Shown here: positions 11,501 through 21,952 of the stretch, piece after piece
Layout of the letters: each line of letters begins with the position of its first letter
How positions within the stretch are numbered: the first letter of the stretch is position 1
NCBI GenBank assembly: GCA_038025085.1
Contig: CM076147.1
Span: 36,804,766-36,868,765, forward strand
Origin: Tetragonia tetragonoides
Lineage: Eukaryota > Streptophyta > Magnoliopsida > Caryophyllales > Aizoaceae
Length of the DNA stretch: 64,000 nucleotides
Reading direction: 5' to 3'
Made by a program: the position numbers and the translations under genes
The notes under the pieces: generated by a model
Told to the model about the DNA's origin: nothing
The model's input: only the letters and a program-made list of their open reading frames with translations
Databases searched by the model: none

Positions 11501-12884
11501 TGCACATGGTCTTCATTGATTTGGAGAAGGCGTATGACAGGGTACCCAGAGAAGTTATGTGGAGGTGCTTGGAATCCAAGGGGGTTCCAGTCGCCTATAT
11601 CCGAATGATTAAGGATATGTACGAGGGAGTGAGGACTAGGGTCAGGACTACAGGAGGGGAAACTGAGCAATTTTCTATAGATATTGGGTTACATCAAGGG
11701 TCATCGTTGAGTCCCTTCTTATTCGCAACCGTTATGGATGAGCTCACTAAGACTATTCAGGGGGATGTGCCTTGGTGTATGTTGTTTGCCGACGACATTG
11801 TTTTGATAGACGAGACTAGATAAGGTGTTAATGCCAAACTAGAACTTTGGCGGGATACACTAGAGTCAAAGGGATTTAAGTTAAGTAGGACAAAGACCGA
11901 GTACTTGGAATGCAAATTTACAGGAGATGGGGTGGACTCGGATATGGAGATTAAGATTGGTACTGAAGTGGTACCGAAGAGGGATTGTTTCAAATATCTT
12001 GGTTCAATCATACAGGACAACGGTGAGATTGACGATGACGTGATGCATCGTATCAGGACAGGGTGGCTAAAGTGGAGGAGTGCAACAGGAGTTCTATGTG
12101 ACAGAAAAATCCCACTAAAACTTAAAGGCAAATTTTATTGTACAACCATCAGGCCAGCTATGCTATATGGGGTGGAGTGTTGGTCGGTGAGGCAGGTGCA
12201 TGTGCAGAAGATGCGGGTGACCGAGATGAGGATGCTTAGATGGATGTGCAACTCTACAAGAAGAGATAGGATTAGGAATGAAGTGTTGAGAGGCAAGGTG
12301 GGAGTGACCGATATTGACAACAAGATGCGAGAAACAAGGCTTAGGTGGCTTGGGCATGTGAGGAGGAGACATCGAGATGCACCGGTGAGAAGGTGTGAGA
12401 GAATTACACTTAGAGACTGTAAACGAAGAAGAGGACGCCCGAAGAAGACTTAGGGAGAGGTAATCAGGCAGGACTTGACCCTTCTAGATCTCACCGAGGA
12501 CTTGGTCCTAAATAGGAAATTATGGCGTAGCAGGATCCGAGTAGAGGATCCGCGTTAGATTATGGTTGTGCATTGGCTAGTACTAGAGGTTGATTCATGT
12601 TGTTTTTAGCCTGCAGCGTCTCCGTCATTTTATGTTGTTTAATTAGTGATTTCTTGTGCTAGTATGCTTACCGCTTTACTTCTCTTGCCCTTTTGATCAT
12701 TCTTTATTGCTGTTTTAAAAAAAAAAAAAAGGGTTTTTGAAAATGTATTAAAAAAAAAAGAAAAAGTTTTTGTGGGTCTTTCGGAAACAGTCTCTCTTCT
12801 AGGCGACTAGAAGGGGTAAGACTGCGTACATGTGGACCTCCCCAGACCCCGCCCTAGGCGGGATACTTACTGGGTTGTTGTTGT
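8535..12884 (+). mobile_element. RTE-type LINE retrotransposon, nearly full length
   Basis: About 4.35 kb between 13-bp target-site duplications. The 5' part has a CT-rich tract (about 8560-8620), a GC-rich untranslated region (about 8625-9110) and an imperfect ATT-type repeat (about 9358-9430). Then follows a single long frame with endonuclease and reverse transcriptase (9616-12558). The 3' end has internal A-runs (about 12717-12760), a conserved block (ggtaagactgcgtacatgtg, ccccgccctaggcggg) and a (TTG)n tail, typical of plant RTE elements and SINEs that borrow their tail. The organisation (apurinic endonuclease plus RT in one frame, short-repeat tail) supports RTE rather than L1. Two nonsense codons make this copy non-autonomous. 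Confidence 0.85.
9616..12558 (+). pseudogene. RTE LINE polyprotein (endonuclease and reverse transcriptase) with two nonsense codons
   Basis: The frame is open from before 9616 (first track codon is GTG; no convincing ATG is visible). The N-terminal third is an exonuclease-endonuclease-phosphatase domain: [38 protein letters not shown] and STQHRMVV are its conserved blocks. This type is often annotated 'craniofacial development protein 2-like'. The RT domain follows: [60 protein letters not shown] and the catalytic [13 protein letters not shown] at 11821-11823 falls right after the FADD block, and the same frame continues ([20 protein letters not shown] to RGRPKKT) until TAG at 12451-12453. 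It continues again to TAG at 12556-12558. The stops look like CAA to TAA and TGG to TAG changes, both C-to-T type transitions. Confidence 0.85.
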
Positions 12885-12897
12885 TGGCCAGATTGTT
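12885..12897. repeat. Target-site duplication of the LINE, right copy
   Basis: A perfect 13-bp match to 8522-8534, immediately after the (TTG)n tail. Confidence 0.85.
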
Positions 12898-13358
12898 GTT
12901 ATATAAGATATTAAATCTCCTCGTTTGATAATAATAATACAAAATTGAGAACTTACCTATCCATAAGAAGTATGGACTTCTTGGGCCTATAAAAATTAGG
13001 GTAGACTACGAAGTTAAACGATGTTAAGTCATTCTTTCGAAAAATTATAGGGCGTTCTTAAAAAGACATCATAAAGGGTCGAGTTTCTTTTGGTTATGTA
13101 TTACACAACCAATGGTGATCGTGTAATTGGGTGTAAATGAGGAATATGTTGATAGTTAATCCAATATAATTACTCGCCATGGTTTTTCTTGTTTTGTGTG
13201 TTTACCATTGTTTGATTATCATTTCTCACACCAGGATTCTCTACAACAAGATTGTTACAACAACGTGAGAGACTAACATTGCAAATTTATACTACAAATA
13301 TCTAGATACTAAAAAACTAGCAAACACCTTGATTATTCTTTTTTGAATATACCACTCA
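12898..13358. other. Intergenic, 3' side of WAT1-A
   Basis: AT-rich sequence between the LINE and the stop codon of the minus-strand WAT1-A gene. It should contain that gene's 3' UTR. No further gene was recognised. Confidence 0.5.
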
Positions 13359-15086
13359 TCAACTACTTTCAGCTTTTGAGTTCTTCAAAAGGGGTACCGT
13401 TTCCGAAGATGATTCCACATTTACAGGTGCCAAATCGTCGTGAATTTTTTCCTCTATTGCTTTCCCCCACATCACGGCATAAAACCCTAGGGATATTATT
13501 ACCGCTCCAATTAGACTGCATGGTGAACCAAGTCAATTTAAGTACTAACATTTATATCAAATGTTAAAAAAAAAAAATGTAGCTAGTAACATTCAATGAT
13601 GAATAATATGGATGAAAAAGAGAGATGTTAGACTTATACTTTCCAAGATGAAGGGTATCACCTAGAAAGATGACACCCATTGCTATAGATAATGGCTTGA
13701 ACATCGCTACGTAAACAGGTCCTTTTTTACGTAGCACCCACATATGAACAAAAACTGTACAAAGCCCCTACACAAAGAGAGCGGAAATGAAAACACACCT
13801 CTAAAATATTGCATCCTAATATATATAACTGACAGTTCTTTACCGAGCAAAGCACAGCAGCCAAAGATATGTCAGGTTTTAATATCCAAGCAGCCAAATC
13901 AAGTTCTGCAACAGATGAAATTGCTCCTGAGATTATTGTGACAAATATGCTGTAGAAGAAGACCATAACAATCTCTGATGGGTACTCTTTGATGACATGT
14001 GCCTGAATCAAGTACAACACATAGGGGGAAAAAATGTTGGTTCTTGTTGTCAGAAGTTATTAGACTTAAAGCTTAAGTGAATATTATGTCATCGACATCC
14101 TAGCATAATCGAATCTTCGACAGATCCTTAAAACTTAAAAGCCATGGCATTCGAAAGTTTTAACATTTGTTTTTGAGACAAGCAAAAAAGTGTATGGTAC
14201 TACTGATCAATGTGATCAACAATATAATTCAACATTCTAGGGAAATAATTACTTGGGAGCGTGGAGGTTTAATTTATACCTGTGCAATGTACCAAAGTGG
14301 AGTCAGAATGGACACAGCACTAAGCAGAAGGCCACCAATTATCCACTTCGAATTTGAATTATTTGATGAATGTAAGAAGTTGTCATATGGCACGGATGCG
14401 ATTTTTGGAGTTAAGAAGATAATGGATGGCCCCTTGTATAGAATGATCATCAATGCACCAGCTATAGACACCACTGTGCCAATCATCTTTGCTTGACTGG
14501 TTGAACTTCTCCAAGCTAGTTTTTCCATCCTTTTAGTAGTATTATGTCATGTAAATAATAATGCTGTCAATATGCTAAAAAAAATATCCAAAAAATACAG
14601 TGTTCAATAATGGTTCTCTGACCAGAAGGACCATAACCAAGTAACCAACCTATAATCAGAATTCAGAACTATGATTCTCAAAAAAAAAAAAAAAAAAAAT
14701 TTATTAATAATAATAATCATCAGAACCTGAAAATGATGGCTAGTATGAAAGTGGAAGCTGGTACAAGGTTGCTCATAGCTGAAGCAAGAGTAGGAGAACC
14801 ATATTCAATTCCTTTATATTCCCAAGAACACACAAACACTCCTGTAATTGTAAACCCACATCAAATTTAAATAATAATCAGCCACCCCAAAAGAAAAATA
14901 TTATTCCCATTAACAATATGAAACTTAACCCATTTGAAGGAATTCATGTTTAATTTCATACCCAATTAGCCCAATCAGGAATATTTTGCCAATGATCCTG
15001 GAACTTAGTGAAGGCAGCTCTGTTCTTCTGCATAATTAGTAATTCAGTAATGGAAATTTAAACTCATTTTACAGATTCAGATAAGT

Positions 15087-15127
<41 letters not shown>

Positions 15128-15318
15128 GTGACGAAAGCGAAAGGAAGGAGAAGAAAGGCAGCAAAAGCATGAGAGTAGACGATAAAGACATAAAAGCTGA
15201 GGCCTTTATTAGTTGCAGCTTTAAAAAGAGTATTGACACCAACATTTGAACATTCCATGGCTACCATAGCTGTAAATGGCAGAACATCCTTATACATGGA
15301 GTACCTTCCTGCAGTCAT
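13359..15318 (-). pseudogene. WAT1-related (UMAMIT/EamA-type) transporter, copy A, frameshifted
   Basis: WAT1-related proteins are ten-helix EamA/DMT transporters; characterised members move amino acids or auxin across plasma or vacuolar membranes. Seven exons (minus): 15125-15318, 14962-15027, 14727-14841, 14280-14529, 13844-14002, 13640-13767, 13359-13515. Exon 1 gives [21 protein letters not shown]. Exon 3 is 115 bp instead of the 114 bp of the three sister copies. The extra base lies in the GTTTGTGTGTTCTTGGGAATA region (about 14806-14835) and brings an in-frame TAA a few codons later. Exon 6 is 24 bp shorter than in copies B-D, through two in-frame losses: one after its first codons and one removing the AIAA residues of 'SIAIAAAMG'. 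Exon 4 carries three extra codons. Apart from the frameshift all splice sites are GT-AG and the end is complete (KAESS). It is probably a young pseudogene; its introns resemble copy D most. Confidence 0.8.
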
Positions 15319-16317
15319 CTTCTAAACAGACGGGGATGATTAATCTCTCTCTCTCTCTCTCTCCAACTTCTCTTTAATTTGTCTATGATCAATAGGTTGC
15401 AAACTTGCAAAACATTATCTTAGAGGGTATATAAGTATTAGTTACACTATCTTTTTGGTCAATGTTTAATTATCTTTAATTTGCTAACCACCCTTGTTAG
15501 CTATTGTATTTTATAGTTAATGGTGCATAATTGAATTGTAGTGGAGAATTCTTTCCCATGACAACTCAATCTTAGCCCTTCAGATCATCACATAGTTGAA
15601 AGATTGTTATTGCATAATTAGTTATTGATGGAGTAGTAGTTTTAGACAAAACAACAAAATTTGATAAGTCTTAAACAACTTAATTAATTTCTTTCTCCTC
15701 CCCTCCCCCCCCCCCCCCCATCTCGCTCGAACCCCGCCTGGGTTGCTGCTGGCCGGTGACTCCAACCGCGGCCATCACCATTCACCACCAACCCCCCCCC
15801 CCCCTAAACTGTCTAAGGTATTGTTGGAGATCAATTAACAGGGTAACCAAAATGGTCATTTTAATCTCTGTGAAGATTATTTTGTAGATAACAATACAAA
15901 CAAGGGTAGACATTATAAATTAAGAATATCTGAAAAAAAGAATTTAGTAGCGTATACAAGAATCTTTCCATGAGCTGTTGTGAGGGGAATTAGATACCAT
16001 ATGTACAAAGCATTGATACTTTCACTTCATCTACTCAAAGCAAATAAACACATTTACATGTACATGTACTTCCTTGGTTGTTTTTGATGTTATTGTTGCT
16101 GTAAATGTACAATTAATCCTTGAATCTTTTGAGTGTAAGGGAATTTACCTATAAGCACTTTCATACACAGCTATTTGCATAAAGTATATGTACAGGCTCT
16201 TAGAGCTCCAATATTATCAATTTATACTAATCTAGCTTTACACTAACAATAATGAACAAACACCTTGATTCTTTCTCGTTTTCCTCAGTATATACGAGTC
16301 TGGCATTTATACTTGAG
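15319..16317. other. Spacer between WAT1-A and WAT1-B
   Basis: It contains the 5' flank of WAT1-A, CT repeats (about 15342-15362), poly-C tracts near 15704-15720 and 15790-15804, and the 3' flank of WAT1-B. The stretch from about 15690 to 16230 aligns by eye with about 20710-21150 plus 21780-21880 downstream of WAT1-C, so the flanks were duplicated together with the genes. No gene was seen. Confidence 0.6.
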
Positions 16318-19300
16318 CTAACTATTTCCGGCTTTTGAGCTCCTCAGCAGGGCTATCCTTTCTGAAGATGATTCCTCATCTACAGGCGCACATTCTTCAT
16401 TTATCTCCTCTGTTGCTTTCCCCCACATTACAGCATAAAACCCAAGGGATATCACTGCCGCTCCAATTATACTGCAAGATAGGTAAGTATAGTGTGAATG
16501 AAAATACCTAACACTCAACTTGAAAGGTAAGTATACTGTATTTACAGCTCAGGAAAGCACTATAGTTTCTCATGCGCAGTAAGATTGGACAGTTGAGTTC
16601 ATCAAGCTAAGCAATGATAAAAATCGCTAGATAAAAACTGACCAGAGAGCAAGAGAAACACTTTATACAGTACCTGCCAAGATGAAGGGTTTCACCTAGG
16701 AAAATGACACCCATTGCTGCAGCAATTACTATCGACAATGGCTTGAACATCGCTAAGTAAACAGGTCCTTTCCAATGCAGGATCCATGCATGAACAAAAG
16801 TGTACAAAAATGATCCAAACAGTCCCTGCACAGCGAGAGTGAAAACAAGAATACGCCTTAAATATTCTCAATCAACAATGACGATAGAGACAGTAGTGGC
16901 GGACACAGGTGGTTCTTGGGTGAACACCCCCCCCCCCTCCCCCCATATTTTTAGATATTTTGGAGGAATTATGTAACTGTATTGAAATAACTCAGTTATA
17001 AGAACTTCTGAGTCCACCACTAATTAGAAATAGTCATCAGTCACAACTAACAGATCCTTACAGAGTAAAGTACAGCTCCCAGAGATATGTCAGGTGTTAA
17101 TATCCAAGCAGTCCTTTTAGGTTCTGCGACAAATGAGACTGCTCCGCAGATTGTGGCTACAAAAAAGTCGTAGAAGAAGACTACAGCAAGTTCTGCTGGG
17201 TACTCTTTAAAGATATGTGCCTGAATTGAGTACAACATACAAAGAAAAATCAATTGGTCTAGTCATTAGATCAGATAGTTAGCCTTGAACTGGGTTGCAT
17301 GCTTGCATGATAAATCACTTATCGATATGGAGGTCCGAAATCATTCTATGTTCTCTCTTTTTACCATAACATTTTGCTCTACCAAACACAGCATTACTGC
17401 AGCATGATTTAGCTGGTAAAGAAGATCAATCACTTTTTGTCCAGTAACAGGTGTCGTTCACCAACTTTCAACATTCTCTTTAAAATCCATGGCATTAAGA
17501 AGTGTAAAGCTTGTTTTGGGAGAAAGGGAGTTTTGTAACTCATACTTCTATAAATATAAACAATTGGGCGGCGATTAATACCTGTACAATGTACCACACT
17601 GGAAGCAGAATATACGCGGCACCAAGCAGAAAGCCACCAATTATCCACTTTGAATTTGATGAATGTAAGAAGTTGTCATATGGCGCAGATAAATTTGTTG
17701 GAGTAAATATGATAATAGATGGCCCCTTGTATAGGATGACTGTCAACGCACCCGCTATGGATACCGCTGTTCCGAGGATCTTTACTTGACTGGTTAAACT
17801 TCTCCATGCTAACCTTTCCATCCTTTTATTTTGGGGGAGGGTGATGTGGAGGTTAGCACTAATACTTACTTTCATATGGTATTTACAAAATTGTAGGGGT
17901 CACTTATTATGAGTTGTGGCCCCTATTTCATTATTGTTTTCCTGTAGAGAATTTAAAAAATTCAAAGTCTCATTTGTTGTTTTCCTGTAGAGATATTCAA
18001 CTTTTGTGAGTTTGACCTATAGAAAAATACATCTATATATATGAGCCACCTGATTATGAACAGAATGAAAGAGGAGTTTCCATATACAAGAGCAAGCTGA
18101 AACCAACTTAAATTGATAATCATATAGTTTGATTAATTGAAATTCCCTCTTGGCTATTAAAGATGCAAAGGTTATTGGTAAAGCTGGTTGCATTAGCATT
18201 GTTTATCGTCCTACGGCTTATCGTTGCACCGCCATTTACATTGGCTACTAATGGTACATGATGATCACTTTCTGAAATTATAATCCTTGAATCAGTGCTA
18301 AAAAAAACTAATTATACTTTAATTTGAACTCATTCGCGCATTTAATATAAATTTCTTACAGGAGTAGGACTAATGAAAGCGGATTTTTCCATGGAAGACG
18401 CCAACATTGAAGGCGTCAGGACAGCTTCTGTGACTGTTCCATCCAGGAGGAGTCTTAGACGAAGGAGAATATGGCCTCCAGCACCACAAGTGAACTACGG
18501 TCGAAGCCAGGTCGTTCCATACCCACCCCCTCCTGGAGATAATTTTCCATAGTTTTCAATCATTCCTGGATTAAAGTTGTCTTTGGAAAATGATACTGAA
18601 ATCTATCCAGGAAAAATTGGAGCAGAAATTGATGTTAATTATCAAATACTGGATGCCATTTTCTTTATTGTTTTGTTTGCCATGAACTTGTATTGATGAT
18701 ATCTTATTTATTGATTATGTATATATTGGATAAGTAACTTGTATTGCTATCTTACTGCAAAATCAGGAGCTGTTGCTGTTATAACCTTTTTATGTTGCAT
18801 AATTTTGATCTGCTAAGTGGATACAGGGTGTTCTAGTTCCTAAGGGATCCCTGTGTCATTTCAAACCTGAGTATGAGCATTAGTTTTTATGACTGTCATT
18901 ATTTTTTGTTTATTAAGAAACCAAACTGTCATTGTTATAAGTTCCTTTACAGTAAAAAAAAAAGTTTACTTCCAACTTCCAACTCGTGTCAAATTATGCC
19001 AATATCGCCACATCAGTCAATAACAATATAACAAAAACTTGTGTAAGACGGTCTTATCGTAACTTTTAATAAGACGAGAATCGCTTTTTAATGAAATAAG
19101 GGCCACAACTCATAATAAGTGACCCCTACAATTTTGAATAATGGAGAAGAACCTGAAAATGATGGCTAGTAGGAATGTGAAAGCTGGAATGATGTTGCTC
19201 ATAGCTGAAGCAAGAGTAGGAGAACCAAGCTCAATCCCTTTATATCCACACAACAAACCAACACTCCTGTAAACTCCACCAAAATATCAAGTCTAAATTA

Positions 19301-19838
19301 AACAGAAAACAGAACCAGAATAATACTTTTGCTAAGAGAGAAACAGAATATGAACTTAATCATTATACTATAACTTTTCAGGTATGTCTCATATGAGAAG
19401 GAAAATGGGCTCTTATACTATAGAAGCGAAACAGACCAAGGAGCCAAATCATAAAAACTACCTTCAATGATCAATATTAGATTAGAACCGAGGGGGGATG
19501 AGCCTCAAATCCCCATCGTCAAGGTTGGAGGTGTAGGTGTTCTAATTAACATCATGGATTTGTGTTTTCTTTACTAAAAATTATCATTTTCATCATTATG
19601 GACAAGCATTTGGTACTCATAACATGAACCTAAACCAAAAAACAAACAGTAAAAAAAAAACAATAGAAAACTGAACCTTCAACCCCTTTGAAGCAAGTAA
19701 TACATCATATTTTCATACCCAATTAGTCCAAGGAGGATAAGTTTGCCAAATATCCTGGAATTAAGTGGAGGCATCTCATTTCTTCTGCATAAATCAGAAT
19801 ATGAAAATCTCATTTACAGCTTCAGAGAAATGGACAGA

Positions 19839-19911
<73 letters not shown>

Positions 19912-20055
19912 CCTGAGGAAGAAAGCGAAAGGGAGGAGAAGAAGGGCAGCAATAGCATAAGAGTAGACAATAAAGACATGATAGCTCAACCCTGTATCAG
20001 TTGCAGCCTTAAAGAGAGTATTCAATCCAACATTTGAACATTCCATGGCCACCAT
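16318..20055 (-). CDS. WAT1-related (UMAMIT/EamA-type) transporter, copy B, altered start
   Basis: Seven exons (minus): 19913-20055 (from the internal Met), 19719-19784, 19153-19266, 17582-17822, 17062-17220, 16674-16825, 16318-16471; about 342 residues from this start. Hydrophobic helices alternate through all exons (for example [58 protein letters not shown]), and the C-terminus is [17 protein letters not shown]. The ancestral-looking ATG at 20088-20090 (MATGR) is out of frame: about 13 bp present in copies C and D (the YLYKD codons) are missing. Translation would have to begin at the in-frame [11 protein letters not shown]et, losing the short N-terminal tail and the start of helix 1. Whether the protein still folds is open. 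Intron 3 (17823-19152) is more than ten times longer than in copy C because of an insertion. Confidence 0.7.
17886..17933. repeat. Left terminal inverted repeat of the intronic insertion
   Basis: This 48-bp block begins caaaattgtaggggtcac. It is the reverse complement of 19089-19136 with a single mismatch. Confidence 0.85.
18034..18041 (+). promoter_or_regulatory. Candidate TATA box of the nested peptide gene
   Basis: The sequence tatatata lies about 125 bp before the ATG at 18163, which would leave a 5' UTR of about 95 bp. It is inferred from sequence and distance only. Confidence 0.45.
18163..18552 (+). CDS. Putative small secreted peptide precursor nested antisense in a WAT1-B intron
   Basis: Two exons, 18163-18253 and 18362-18552, are joined by a clean intron (AATG|GTACAT ... 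TTACAG|GAGTAG) and encode 93 residues. Neither exon is striking alone, but the frame runs through the junction without a stop. The N-terminus is a strong signal peptide: [20 protein letters not shown], then VAPPFTLA as a likely cleavage zone. The middle is acidic to neutral ([15 protein letters not shown]), followed by a basic cluster RRSLRRRR that looks like a processing site. The C-terminal 27 residues are proline-rich with tyrosines ([20 protein letters not shown] and then PPGDNFP). This is the layout of plant signalling-peptide precursors with a C-terminal active peptide. It does not match the CLE, CEP, RGF, IDA, PIP, PSK or CIF motifs that I know. Function and expression are unknown. It lies inside the inverted-repeat-bounded insertion. 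Confidence 0.6.
19089..19136. repeat. Right terminal inverted repeat of the intronic insertion
   Basis: The partner of 17886-17933. Just inside it, 19036-19088 continues with the gacggtcttatcgtaac segment of the MITE-like family found at 33258-33911. Confidence 0.85.
19844..19907. repeat. (GA)n microsatellite at the 5' end of WAT1-B intron 1
   Basis: About 30 GA units. On the gene strand this is a CT tract a few bases after the exon 1 donor. Shorter tracts sit at the same place in copies A (about 15089-15122), C (about 24194-24210) and D (about 28222-28242). Confidence 0.9.
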
Positions 20056-20481
20056 AGCTGTAAATGGAACAACTTCCTTCCTGTAGCCATCTGCTCATCA
20101 AAGGGAAAACAAGGGGGAAAGGGGGTTGTCTGACTTATCTCTTTAATACAGTAAGATTTTAATTTGTGTAAAGAGAGCTAAAGATCATCAAAGGTGATTA
20201 GGATGAGATTTAAGTGTACTTTTTTTTAGTCATTGTTTATGATGTTTACTAACCAACCATGGATAGTTGTGCATAATTGTACTGGAGGAAAGGAAAGGAA
20301 GGGAAGAGAAATCTATTAACTTTCTCACGTTTGGTTTTAAAAATAAAAATGAAGTGAAGGGAAAGGAAAGGAAATGATGGGAAAATTTTCCTATGAAATC
20401 CTCCATTTCCTTTCCTCCCAAATTGGTGAAATTCGGACGGAAAGTGAGTTTAAAACTGTCATTGTCATTCCTTTGTCGATC

Positions 20482-20515
<34 letters not shown>

Positions 20516-21952
20516 GTCATTCATTTCCTTTCCTTCCAAATCCCATCAACCAAACAACAAAAAATGTTATTTTCCTTTCAATTCCTTTTTATACAACCAA
20601 ACCTAGGAAAAATAATTTTTTTCCTTTCCTTTCTCTTCCTTTTTCTTTATTTCTTTTCCTTTCCAATCTACCTAATATAACCAAACAAACGGTAAACAAC
20701 CTTACTTAATATCTTTCTCCTCCCCTCCCAGGCTCCCACCCATCGCCCTCAAACCCCTCCCGGGTTGCCGCTGACTGGCTACTCCAACGGCGGCCACCAG
20801 CCACACCCCCACCTGTCCACCACCCCTCCTAAAAATGTCAAATGTATGCTTGGAGAACAATTAACAGGGTAACCAAAATGGTCATACTCATTTTAATTAA
20901 AAAAGTTTCAAGATCAAATTGTAAAAGTTGTACTGTAGATCAAAATATATGAAAGAAAGAACTTATTAATACACTATTCTTTCCATGAGCCGGTTTGAGG
21001 TGAATTAGATACCGTATGTACAAAGCATTGATCCTTTCATTTCATCTACTCCAAGCAAATAAGCACATTTACATTTACATGTACATGTACATGTACTTAT
21101 GGGTTAATGTTGTACATGTACAATTATTTCTTGAATCTTTTGTGAAGTGAACTGAGTTTCATAGTAGGTCAGTTTAGAGAACCTTGTGTCTCCAGTCTCT
21201 CCACCATGAGCTTTAGCCCATGCTGTGAGCGCAAACGGAAATGAAGAGGCTGATCAATATCCTGTGTTAAGATCATTCAAAGAGAACTTGTACAAACGAT
21301 CTTCATCCATAGCCTTGTACGTTCAAAAGCCAATGATTCTGTACATGAGTCTCAAAGTTCTGAAGTCTAGTGTAGTGCTTGTTGAATGTCTTTGGTTGAA
21401 GGGATCACTGCATCAGGAACTAGCGGTTACTTGGCGATAGAATGCTGTCGACACAGTTGGATATGCATAATTCCCAGCACAGATCTAATATTCTTAGGGC
21501 ACTGACTGTCCATGAGACCATGATACACAGTTTCCAATTGGATGCAACATGGAAAAGATTATAAAGTTGATACTCTGGTCAAAATGTTGGACAAGCTTTT
21601 GCATACAATTGAAGACACCATAGACTGGAGCATGCTGTTAACTCTAGTCAATCTTCTCTTTCATATTTGCTGTATCTAGCTTAAAGTATAGGAGCACTTC
21701 TCCAGAAACCGCGACTTGAAATTATGAATACGGCCTATATGACTACATTAACATGAATTTCCCTATGGAAGCACCTGCATACTGAGTTATTTGCATAAAG
21801 TATATGTACAGGGCTCTTACAACACCAATATTATGAATTTATACCAATCTAGCTTCATATTAACAATGAACAAAGACCTAGGTTCTTTCTTGTTTCCCTC
21901 ATTGGATATGAGCCTAGCTCTTACACTTAAGCTAACTATTTCCGGCTTTTGA
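20056..21952. other. Spacer between WAT1-B and WAT1-C, duplicated flank plus 0.6-kb insert
   Basis: It contains the damaged original start of WAT1-B (ATG at 20088-20090), AG- and CT-rich sequence, a poly-A run (about 20483-20513) and the 3' flank of WAT1-C. That flank parallels the WAT1-B flank, but about 21150-21780 has no counterpart there. This insert has short open stretches on both strands that I do not recognise. Confidence 0.5.

Larger units (their letters stand above)
17886..19136. mobile_element. 1.25-kb inverted-repeat-bounded insertion in WAT1-B intron 3
   Basis: The ends are 48-bp inverted repeats (17886-17933 and 19089-19136), identical except for one base. The same intron in paralog C is only 100 bp and reads continuously from 'atatggtgttta' to 'aataatggagaagaacctg', matching the two flanks here, so the sequence is an insertion (or, less likely, a loss in C). 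The repeat belongs to the same family as the MITE-like repeats at 33258-33911 (shared gacggtcttatcgtaact and ataagtgacccctaca blocks). A clear target-site duplication was not found. The interior carries a complete two-exon peptide gene. It could be a composite of two inverted MITEs that carried a gene segment, or a non-autonomous DNA transposon with a captured gene. Confidence 0.7.

Noticed and set aside
10789..11670. Minus-strand ORFs inside the LINE
   Set aside because: Antisense shadows of the endonuclease/RT frame.
19765..20055. ORFs with long RE or SL runs on both strands
   Set aside because: They are translations of the (GA)n microsatellite joined to WAT1-B exon 1.
20230..20709. Overlapping ORFs with poly-K or poly-F
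   Set aside because: Low-complexity poly-A/T and pyrimidine-rich sequence, with no splice-supported or homologous content.
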